DNA of 64,000 bases from Meloidogyne chitwoodi. Taxonomy: Eukaryota > Nematoda > Chromadorea > Rhabditida > Meloidogynidae. The notes under the pieces were generated by a model. The model did no database searches, had not been told where the DNA came from, and saw only the letters and a program-made list of their open reading frames with translations. Positions 51,471-61,688 of the stretch are shown piece by piece (the first letter of the stretch is position 1; every line of letters starts with the position of its first letter). The position numbers were made by a program, and so were the translations under genes. The stretch spans positions 1 through 64,000 of the forward strand of contig JACZZP010000002.1 in the NCBI GenBank assembly GCA_015183035.1, in the 5' to 3' direction.

Positions 51471-52671
51471 TTATTTTTTTAATTAAAAAAGTTTAAATCT
51501 TACAGGAAATGTAGACTGGAAGAGGAGGTGGTGATCATGAAGAGCATCCATGTTGTTGACGGCCAGTTGAGGCAGCAGCATCCATGGTGGAGATGCACCT
51601 GGCTTAAAAAAGGGAGGGGGCCCCAAACCAAAAAATAAATAAAAACCACACCACACGCCACCAAAGTGTACAGGGCTCCTCGGCGATACAGTGCTCCTTC
51701 TGTGCATGTTGCAGAAGCTCAGGGCTCCTTGCGTTCATGTTCAAGTTGTCTATAATAAAAAAATAAATCTATTCTAAAAACAAAAATGAAACCGTTCAAC
51801 TGTAGACGCAACCAATGATTAGCAGATCCAGTTGAACATGCTGACAATCTTAAAATAAAAAGATGATGTTGTTCTAATAAAAAAAATAAAAAAACCGGAG
51901 CATTGAAGTTGTCAGTCGAGCAAGGCCACTATAAATTAGTTGATTAAAAAAATTAACCATAAAACTAACGCCAGTTGATGAGCAGGTTGAGTTGAGTTGA
52001 TAAGCAACCATTGGTCATGTTGAACATGAAGAACATATCTAGGCTTTTTCAAAAAAAAAATTAAAATTATATATTAAAAAAATAAAATAAAGTAAACCGC
52101 AACCACAGCCAGGAATCAGCATCAGCAACCACAGCCAGAAAGCATCAGGTCCAGAAGCGGCCGAAGAGCCTTTAATTTGATTAAATTTTAGATTTTTCAA
52201 ATTAATTTTTAAAATTTTTTTAATTTTTAAGTTTTAGCGTGCGCAAGCGGGTAAACGAATAAAATATACGGATGAAACATAAATAAATAAAAAACGAATG
52301 AAAAAAGTAAAAAAAAAGATGAAAAAACAAAAAAAACTCGAGATCGGATCTCATGAGATCAACAACGTAATTTAAAAAACAATCCAAAAAAGAGAAGCCA
52401 AATTTGAATCAAATATATTTGGCGCTCAACCGTAATTTTTTTGCAGCGATTTTTCAAAGTGTCAACTAACTAATTTTTTTCATTTGACACATCTATACGC
52501 AGCAAAATATTTTCTTTTTATCTTTCGCTTTATTTTTGCATAAACTCTATTCTCAACATGATTAAAACAGTCTAGTTTTTTGTCCCACTATTCTTTTGCT
52601 AGCTAATTTCCCGAAAAATTCGTCGTGATCTTCTTCCTTTATTAAACTTTTTTTAAATTGAATCCACCTAA
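51471..52671. other. Spacer with GTTGAACATG-type short repeats
   Basis: Less AT-rich than average in 51500-52170, with recurring GTTGAACATG, CAGTTGATGAGCAGGTTGAG and CAGCAACCACAGCCAG words. A frame on the minus strand (51483-51707) is not convincing. I see no gene; it may be a decayed repeat or the far upstream region of the BOD1-like gene. Confidence 0.4.
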
Positions 52672-54351
52672 ATGAGTTCTAATTGTGGAGCTGAAGATAA
52701 TCCTTCTCGAATATCCGTCAAAATTATTGAACAAGTAAAAAAATCTGGAGAATTTGATAAATACCGCAAAGAACTTGTCGATAGTATCGTCAACAGTGTA
52801 TTATTTTAAATTTTTTGACGATTATTTTTTATTTTTAGGATGATATGCAACCGATTTTTGATAGATGCAAAGTAATAATTGAGAACTGTCTGGCTTCCAC
52901 CTCAGATGCAAATTTACAGAAACATAGAATTAATTTTTTACGCGATTATGTTAAAGATGAGATAAAAAGGCTTAGAATTGTTGATAATTCTATGAAACAC
53001 ACTTTCAATGAGGTATGTAGAAAAAACAAATTGTATTTTTTTTATTCTAGCACATGAGACGAATTGAGCCAACCTTGAATTCAAGAATGGAAGAAATTGT
53101 CCGAACAGAGCTTGGGATGCCTCCTAGGCCTAAAGAAGTTAAACAGGAATTGCCAGACGCCAACCTTGAACTGATTGATATGGAGGTATCTAGTGGTGGC
53201 CCTTCGTCAATTTCTATTTCTCCTCCTATCGCTCCGTCTCCGCGATCTGCATCTTGTTCCTCAACTGATAGGACAAAAATGGAGGCTCTATATCGAAGGA
53301 ATGCCGGCATCCAATTTTTTCTATATTCTTAAAAAATGGGTAATTATTTTATTTTTCTCTCTATTTTTGATTTTTGTCTTGAGGCTATAGACGCGAAATG
53401 ATTAATTTTTATGCAAAAAATAGTAAATTAAAGGCAATATTTTTTAATTTTTTAAAAAAAGCTGATGAAATAGATTCCCCTCTAGCTCGTGAATTTTGGC
53501 GAAAAAGTGCTTCCAACATATATGAATCAGTTAAAGATGTGCTTGTTCTATATTGCGCCGTAGATTAACGCACGTACCAAAAGCCAACCAGAGATGGGCT
53601 CCCAAATGAAGAAGTCATAAAACACTCCCAATAGGTCCAAGTTTGGCGTGTTTCCAGCAAACTTTCGATCCTTATAACTTTTGTTTAAAATCGTTCAATC
53701 AAGACGATTTTGGTCTCATTCGATAGGTCACGAAGAGCTCTTTCGAATGAGCTATATACTCATATTGAATTTTTACCCTCAAAAAAGCTTACTCCCCCCA
53801 ATGAAGAGTTATAAGTCAAAGTCAGGCGAAAACTATGAAATAGGATTTTCAGCGTATTAAAAACCAATTACCTCATCATGTTCAACAATTTTTGTTTTTT
53901 TTTGTGGAGCCATTTTATTAATTTTTTAATTTTTTTTTAATGAGTAAACGATCACAAAGAAATTAAATAAAAAAAATATATAAAAAATTAATCATTTCGC
54001 GTCTATAGCCTCAAGACAAAAATCAAAAATAGAGAGAAAAATAAAATAATTACCCATTTTTTAAGAATATAGAAAAAATTGGATGCCGGCATTCCTTCGA
54101 TATAGGGCCAAAATGGATGACAAAATCTTGCCTGAAATTAAAGTTTGTTATAATTTATATTGATTATTGTAGTTTATTTTTTTCGCGATATTATTATTGT
54201 AAAATTATTTTTCAAGCACGAACCTTCTGAAATTGAGAATGCCACATTGGAAAAGTTTGGTGATTCTTCATGTACCTCTTCACTTTCTTGCAATGCTTCT
54301 GACGATGGACAGAATTCCGAGAAAAGTCCTGATCCAGTTTCTCCTGTTTAA
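52672..54351 (+). CDS. BOD1/SHG1-domain protein, exon 3 split by a transposon
   Basis: BOD1 proteins bind PP2A-B56 at kinetochores and SHG1-domain proteins join SET1/COMPASS. Exons 52672-52797 and 52839-53012 encode the SHG1-like helices (IIEQVKKSGEFDKYRKELVD, PIFDRCKVIIENCL, LRDYVKDEIKRL). Exon 3 starts at 53051 and runs into a hAT-type element at 53284. The same exon resumes at 54118 after the duplicated target, to 54142, and a last exon lies at 54217-54351. With the element and one target copy ignored, the parts sum to 693 nt, 230 aa, in frame. As the sequence stands, translation enters the element and stops at 53332. The allele is probably a recent insertion mutant or makes a shortened protein. 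Confidence 0.8.
53284..54109. mobile_element. hAT-type element inserted in BOD1-like coding exon
   Basis: The left end GGCTCTATATCGAAGGAATG matches the inverted right end (CATTCCTTCGATATAGGGCC) except for one base, and the inverted identity extends about 130 bp, to TCGCGTCTATAGCC. AAAATGGA is repeated on both flanks (53276-53283, 54110-54117). Inside, 53461-53550 reads a short open frame (SPLAREFWRKS) that weakly recalls the hAT C-terminal dimerisation region, and the minus strand near 53925 starts MAPQKKTKIVEHDE. Neither makes an intact transposase. Confidence 0.9.
53552..53815. mobile_element. Fragment of the 8.7-kb MITE family nested in the hAT element
   Basis: From GCGCCGTAGATTAACGC onward this block is about 85-90% similar by eye to 9108-9358, including GAGATGGGCTCCCAAAT and ACACTCCCAATAGGTCCA. 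Only the internal part is present; the 150-bp terminal repeats of the 8.7-kb copy are absent. Confidence 0.85.
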
Positions 54352-54538
54352 TAAATAATTCCTTTCATTTGATTATTTATTAAATTATTAAAGTTATTTT
54401 TTTTCCAGTTTAAATTGTTTTATAATTTTTTATTTGGTTGTTATATTCCCTCATCTAATTTTTTTAATTTTTAATACTTTCTGTTAATTCTTTTAATATG
54501 CGTAATTTCGCTTTAAATATCTATTATTTGACTGACGG

Positions 54539-57093
54539 ATGTATTTTACTTTAAAATTTTTCAATCAACAACCCAGGAAATTTTCTAAAAGATTAGCCAA
54601 ACAAATTGCCGATTACGCTTCGAGTGCTCTAATGGCCAAAAAACAAATTAACATTCCAAGCTCTGAGACATTGATTGACCGATTAAAACTTGAAGATTTA
54701 TTGAAAAGGCGTTTTTTCTATGATCAGAGTTTCGCAATTTACGGAGGCGTTGGCGGTTGAACTTTTTAATATTGAAAATTCATAGTTGCTTTATCCTATT
54801 TAGGTCTTTACGACTATGGTCCGATGGGTTGCGCACTCAAACAGAACATGATCCAGCTTTGGCGAACACATTTCATTTTGGAAGAATCTATGCTTGAGGT
54901 TGAATGTTCGTCTTTGACACCAGAAAGTGTGCTAAAGTATTCTTTATTTCGTAATGTTTTCATATAAGAACTAATTTCTCAAAATTAGGACATCCGGTCA
55001 TGTCGATCGTTTTGTTGATTGGATGGTTTGTATTTAAAAATTTTAAGTATTTTGATAAATTATATTTTATATCTTTATAGGTAAAAGACGAGGTAACTGG
55101 AGCTTGTTTTCGTGCGGACCATTTAATAAAGAATAATGCAGAAGCCATTATTAAAGTCAACTTTTCTTTCAATTAAAGAAATAAAAAATTTAATTTAGGA
55201 CAAAAAAGCACCTGAAAATATAAAGAAAGAACTGGAACAAGTCCTTATTCTACTAGATGGAATGAGTTGTGATGACTTGAGGAAGACTATTCGAAAATAC
55301 AACTTTAAATCCCCACTTAATGGAAATGATCTGACCGATCCTGTATCTTTCAATTTAATGTTTCCGACACAAATTGGACCAACAGGCGATTTTTCTGCAT
55401 ATTTGAGACCTGAAACGGCACAGGGAATTTTTATTAATTTCAAGAGACTTTTAGAATTCAATCAGGTAAAAATATTGTTTATTAATTTTTTTTATTTCTT
55501 CTCTTTTTTAGGGTAGGCTTCCATTTTCTGCTGCCCAAATTGGTACAGGCTTCCGTAATGAAATTTCTCCAAGGCAAGGATTAGTCCGTGTACGAGAATT
55601 TACAATGTGCGAGATTGAGCATTTTGTCGATCCAGCTGATAAGAGTCATCCAAAATTTGATCGGGTTGCTGATGTAGAATTAAATCTATTTTCTGCTTGT
55701 AATCAATTGGATGGGAAAGGGACGGAAAAGGTAAGTATTTTATATTGAAAATGTCTGAAATTTTTGTTCAAGGTAAAAATTTGCGATGCTGTATTTAATG
55801 GAATAGTTGACAATGAAACCCTTGGGTATTACATGGCTCGGACTCATCTTTTTCTTCTCACTGTTGGAATTTCGCCAGACAAATTACGTTTTCGCCAACA
55901 TTTATCAAATGAAATGGCACATTATGCAAAGGTAAAACATAATAATTTATTAAATAGAGTTTTACCCAAAGTATTAAGATTGATTATTTTAAAGTATGTA
56001 TTTTTTTAGGACTGTTGGGATGCGGAGTGTTTAACAACTCATGGTTGGATTGAGAGCGTAGGTATTGCCGATCGTTCTTGTTTTGATTTACATCAACATT
56101 CAAAAGCTACTGGAGTAAAATTAGTTGCCGAAAAAAAACTTATTGAGTCTAAACAAGTTGACGTTGTAGAAGCAGTTCCAAATAAAGCTTCAATTGGAAA
56201 ACTATTCAAGAATGAGTCAAAAAAGGTTAACATTTAAATTTTTTAATTTTTAACAATTAATAGATAATTGATATATTAAAAAATTTATCTGAAGAGGAAA
56301 TCAATGAATTGGAGAAATCACTCAAAAACAATGGGTTATCATATTTTATTTTTATTCTGAAAAATTAATAATTTCAGACAATATTCCATCAAAATTTCAG
56401 AAGATAAATCGATCTTGTTGGATTCGTCGCATGTTGAAGTCAGAAAATATTTAAAAACGGTTCATGTGGAAGATATAAGCCCATCAGTGATAGAACCTTC
56501 ATTTGGCATTGGTCGAGTAATGTATGCTGTATTAGAACATTCATTTAGACAACGAGAAGGCGATGAGAAACGTTCGGTAAGATAAAAAAATTAAATTAAG
56601 ATATTTGATTATTAAGTATCTTGAATTGCCGCCAAATATAGCACCTATTAAATGCTCAATTCTACCTATAAGTGCAAACAAACGACTAGATCCTATAATC
56701 CAAGCAGTTCGCGAAGAACTTACAAATCGTGAAATCAGTTCAAAGATTGTAAATTATCTATTTTCTTTGTAAATGCAAGTTTTTTTTTTATAGGATGATA
56801 GCGTCGGTTCAATTGGAAGGCGGTATGCCCGCACCGATGAAATTGGTATTCCATTTGGTGTGACAGTAGATTTTGATTCAGAAAAGGAGCCTTGGACTGT
56901 TACTTTACGCTATGCACCAACTATGCAACAAATTCGACTTAAAGCAAGTTATTTTTTTCATAATAAATTTATAATAAATAATTAGGTTGATGAGATTGGA
57001 GATTTGGTTTCTCAACTTATAAAAGGGAAAATGAAATGGCAAGCTGCTTGTCAAAAGTTTCCCATTTTTAATGCGTCTCAAGACAATGACTGA
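54539..57093 (+). CDS. gars-1: Glycyl-tRNA synthetase
   Basis: Class II synthetase that charges tRNA-Gly. About 13 exons read through without a break. Landmarks: [47 protein letters not shown], motif 2 [32 protein letters not shown], motif 3 [18 protein letters not shown] and the anticodon-binding domain [18 protein letters not shown]. The first Met (54539) opens a 32-residue basic, amphipathic segment rich in Lys, Arg and aromatic residues; a second Met (ALMAKKQIN) follows. This suggests mitochondrial and cytosolic forms from two starts, as in other animals. The last intron (56944-56985) begins GCAAGT. Confidence 0.96.
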
Positions 57094-57645
57094 GTTTTGA
57101 AACAAATTGATTTAGCAATTTCAATGTTTTGTAATTATTTGAAGTTATACTCATTTGAAGGAAAAATTTAAGATATTAAAATATTGAAGTACATTTTATT
57201 GGGTTTTTTGTTTTGGGTTTTTTTGTTGGCAATTTTTATATCAAACTATATGTAGTATCGACAAATTTATGTTATATTTAGCTCAGATTCTTTTATTTTT
57301 TGGGGTTTCCTTCATAACTTAAAGCGTTTTGTTTTTTCCTTCTTAATTTATTCTCTTTTTCCTTAAGGAAGTGTAAACAAATAATACATAGTAGTGGTAA
57401 TAAAAGAGAATGTTAAATTCAGAGGAAAATTGGGACTCAACCAAAATGTTATTTTTTTTCGTAGAGTCGTCAATATTAAAAATTTTGAAGTTGCTTAAGT
57501 TTGATATAATTTATTACAATTTTTAATTAAAAATAATTATGTCATATTTTTTTATTTTCATTCTTTTTTTATCGATTTTTATCTTTTTTCTTGCACTTAA
57601 TTATTTTCGATTTTTAGTCTTTTTCTTAGAAATATAACAAACAAA
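57094..57645. other. Spacer between GARS and CKS1
   Basis: T-rich, no gene seen; GARS 3' UTR and CKS1 promoter. Confidence 0.5.
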
Positions 57646-57978
57646 ATGGCTAACGAATTTTATTATTCGAACAAGTATGAAGACGATGAGTTCGAATATC
57701 GACATGTACACGTTACTAAAGAGGTTGGAATGTTTTAAATAAGTTGAAAAATAAAGTTTTATTTTTAACATAGGTAGCCAAATTGGTTCCGCATAATCGT
57801 CTCATGTCAGAATCGGAATGGCGTAGTATTGGGATACAGCAGAGTCCAGGTTTAAAAAATCCTTTATATGTTAATTTTGTTTCTAGGATGGATTCATTAC
57901 ATGATTTGGCCAGCAGAGCGTCATATTCTCTTGTTTCGGCGTCCAAAGATGCGCGACAACCTGCCAATCAAAATCTGA
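57646..57978 (+). CDS. cks-1: CKS1, cyclin-dependent kinase regulatory subunit
   Basis: Small CDK-binding protein of the cell cycle. Exons 57646-57723, 57774-57849 and 57887-57978 total 246 nt, 81 aa. YYSNKYEDDEFEYRHVHV, AKLVPHNRLMSESEWRSIGI and GWIHYMIWPAERHILLFRRP match the family along its full length. The usual HEPEPHILLF segment reads WPAERHILLF, so the conserved HxPEPH hinge that controls strand exchange is altered at three positions. The short C-terminal tail is basic. Confidence 0.96.
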
Positions 57979-60900
57979 AATGTTCGGAAAACATACTTGA
58001 AGGATGCTTAAAATTATTGACCTTATGCTCCCAGTATTTTTATTGTCTTATTAAATTCATATTTTCTGCTTTGGTCTTTAAGGGTTTAAGACCGTTTTTA
58101 TTACCACGAATTTTTGTAAAAATTAAATTATTTTCGACTCATTTTTAATAAATATTATTTGACTACGTAATATTAAATAATTCTAATTGATTTGCTGTTT
58201 TGTCTTTAAATGTTGTTTTTAATTAATTAATTAATTATCACCTTAATAAAACAAATTTCAGGCTTAAGCCAGTGCCATTTTAGTATATTAAATGGGCTTC
58301 TCACAAATTGTTTCTGACACTCGCGATTGGTGTGACTTGACGGCTCGTTTTTCCACGTATTTACACACTCTCGGGAATGGAAGAAAAAATGTCGCAAGAA
58401 TACTTAATTAAACATTGGTACCCATTGTAGTAGTGGTGAGCCATTTTCTCTATTAATTTAATCCAAAAGTTGGACAAAAATGGGATGTCTTATAAATAAG
58501 ATAATCGAACTACGCAAAATATTCTTGGAATATGCACGCTTGAAAGAATATTCTTTCTATTATGAAATTTATTTTTCTATTATCTAATATTTTAAAATAG
58601 TAAAACAATATTTATGTTCTTTATGAAAATCATTCCAAAAATAGACAATTTCCACATCATTTGATTTTAATAAGTATTTTTTTTAATAATTTCGATTGTC
58701 TCATGATTTTAAAGCTTATAAAAACACACTATTTATTTTTTAATTTGGCTTAATAAAATAATTTTTCTTTTCATTCAAGTATTTTTATGTGACATAAAAA
58801 AAGTTAAAAGGTTATTTACTATTTTTATTTCTTGAACTTTTTTCAACCTTTAATGTTTTGTTTATTTTTTATAAAAAATGCCCATTAAAAATAGTCAAAC
58901 CGGAACAGGGAAGGCAAATGTTTTCTTTGTTAGATTTATATTCTTTATTGTCTTATATAAATTAATAAATAAAGAAGCACAAAATTTGGCAAGAATTTTT
59001 CCCCGTTAATTTTTTAAAAAGTAAATAAAACATAAAAACTATAAATAAATATTTCTTTTTAGATTAATAAAATGATTCGATAAATGGCTAAAATTTATTG
59101 GAAAAACCAAGCTTTTCACTTTTAATTGGAAGATTTTTTGAGGTTAGTATTAGTTTTATTTTTTTCAAAGTAATTTAGTCATTCCACATTTTTATTCTCT
59201 ATGTTTCGAGTTACAAACCTCAAAAAATACAAATTTTAAATCGTCATTTTAGTGCATATGCGTTCTTTATTCTTTTAAAACAGAATCCATCAAGCTATAA
59301 ATTCACTTTTCGAAAAAAGGAAACTTAAAGCCAAAAGGTACACAAAACAAACACTCATATACTCCCTATTTGGAGAAAGGGGAAAAATTCTGTGGAAAGG
59401 GGAAAATGCCAATTTGGACGTGTCAAATGGTTACCAAAGGTCGCCATTTTTTATTTAGGAATTCGCGTCAATAGTGAAACCAATTCAAATATTATATAAA
59501 TGAATTTATCCCTTCTCATGTTTCTCTTTTTCCCCTTACCTCAAAACGTAAAATCTTCATTCAGCTTTATTTGTTCTTGGTGTAGCCAGCGAACGGTGTA
59601 GAAAATTAGACAAAGTGTCGATGATTAACAATGGCGAAATTCCTTGAATTTTGAAGAATTTTTTCTTTGTTCCCTTTATATAAAATATTAAAAATCCTGC
59701 CTTTAAAATTGATGTTATTTTCATTTTTAAACAAAATTTATAATTGAGGATAGTAAGAGACTTGGAGAAATTGTCTAGCAGCTTAAAAAGCATAAAATAC
59801 CGATAATTGCCTTACAAATCATAAGAAAATATAAATGTCTATTTTTTTAAAACTTTTTTTTAGAAAAATGTTATCATTTTAAATTTATTTAGATATTTAT
59901 TTAGAAAAACTTATAATTCTATTGGTTTTTATATTCCTCGTCATATCGTTTTTTTAAATTGGAAAATTAAAAAAAATCTCTCCTATCTATGTTGACTCAA
60001 TTTATGTACATTTTTTTATTTTGACGGTGAAATGAAATAAGGCTAAACTATAAAAAACAAATAATTAGATGAGCCAAAAAATAATTAAAAAAAAACAACC
60101 AAGACTATTATTCCAATTCCGCCATTGGCTCTTTAACATGAAAAAAGTTTGGGTTTATTTTTTTTATTGCTTTTTACTTTGGGGAAATTGTACTTTTCTC
60201 TACTTTATTTTTTGTTCAAAACCTCAATCGTTTGTTTTTAATTTTTTTGCAATTTGTAATTTTATGAAGAGAAAAAAATATTTGAAATTTCTATTTTTTT
60301 TCACCCATAAACTTTAAATTATTTTTTGCTTTTTTCTTAAGGCATTTTATATAAAAATATGAAAGCGGAGGATGTAATAATGGGATTTTTTCAATCTCAT
60401 TTTTGCAACAGGAAAAGAAAACCTAAAAATCTCTAATTGTAATGTCCCGTTATTTGATGCTTTTCTTGTTTATGAATATGCACTTTACCCATATATTTTT
60501 CTATTTTGAGTGCTTATCTTTTATGGCACTTTTTTTATTAATGTTTTTTCTATATTCAAAAGAAAATTTTATTAAATTTTATGAATAGATTTAAAATTTT
60601 AGGACTTTTTTTAAAATACTTTTATTTACTGGATGTTGAAATATTTTTATAAAAATATCAAAAAAATAAAATAAATTAATTTTTTAAATTGTAGGTATTC
60701 CTGTTGTGAATTAAATTTAATTTTTTTGTAAAAAATTAATCCCTAAAATGTAAATATGTACATAGGTATTTAATATTTAAAAAAATTTAGTTAAGATTTT
60801 TTTAATTTCACAAATTCAAGGATTTTTAAAACTAAATATACTCCAAAAATTATATAAAATGCCATGCCAATTTTATTTTGTTCTTTTGTTTCTATTGTCC

Positions 60901-61688
60901 AACTAGACTCAAAAATCTTTCTTAGACTCAAAAAGCAAATCCGTCGTTTTCTTTTATTTTTCCCGACAAAAAAGTTTTAATTTCTCTTTTACTTATGGAC
61001 TTATATTTTTTTCCGAGTTTTTTGCCTTTACTTTCCTTTTTTATTTCCCATTTTCGCCTATTAGTTTCGCGCCAATAGTTTACCTTTATACCTCCCGCTT
61101 CATTGCCTTTTCCATCCTTATGCATTTATCTTTCTAAATTCTTTTAAAGTTATTGTACTTTGTTTTGCTTTTAACAAAATTCTTTATTTTCGCTTGTTTT
61201 TTAAATCTGAGGTCATATTCTAAAAAATTAATTAAGTTATATTTTTTTACAAAATCGGAGGGAAAATTAGAAATAATCGAAATTCTAATGTAGGTTCGAA
61301 ATCTGCCTGTTTCTAAAATTTTTCTTATTTTATTAATTACATATTTTACTTCAATTATTTTTTATAAATTTCTTAAAAAATTTTTTTAATTTTTGTTTCA
61401 TTTCTTTTATTTTCTTTTCAATCATTAATTGCTTTCAAGCTTTTGTTCAGACAAATTTAAATGAGCATAAAAATATGGTTTTTATGCTTATTCAACTTAT
61501 TAATTGTATGAAAATAAAAGGCAAAAACTTTTTTCCATTTTGCAGTCATTTTCTCCCTCTTTTTCCCATCCGTTTCCAATTATTTAGCAAAGAATAAAGA
61601 TAATAAATAATTCATTAAATATTAAAAAATTTCCATTAATTATTCCTTTATCTTAATTTATTTTCCATCAATTTTAGTTATAATAAAA
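57979..61688. other. Gene-poor 3.7-kb AT-rich region
   Basis: Only short Phe/Lys/Leu-rich frames of random character on both strands. 58270-58440 and 59340-59470 are less AT-rich and could hold regulatory sequence or remnants, but no motif was recognised. The channel gene's promoter must lie at the right side. Confidence 0.6.

Noticed and set aside
51483..51707. 74-residue Pro/Gly/Phe-rich minus-strand frame
   Set aside because: No motif, no splice context, and it lies in a block of short repeats.
53461..53550. Intact hAT transposase
   Set aside because: Only a short, weakly similar segment remains, and the MAPQKKTK start lies on the opposite strand.
60069..60317. 82-residue Phe-rich frame in the gene-poor region
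   Set aside because: Composition expected of AT-rich non-coding DNA; it would read as hydrophobic in any such stretch.
60928..61125. Lys/Glu-rich minus-strand frame
   Set aside because: Low complexity, with no splice sites or conserved pattern.
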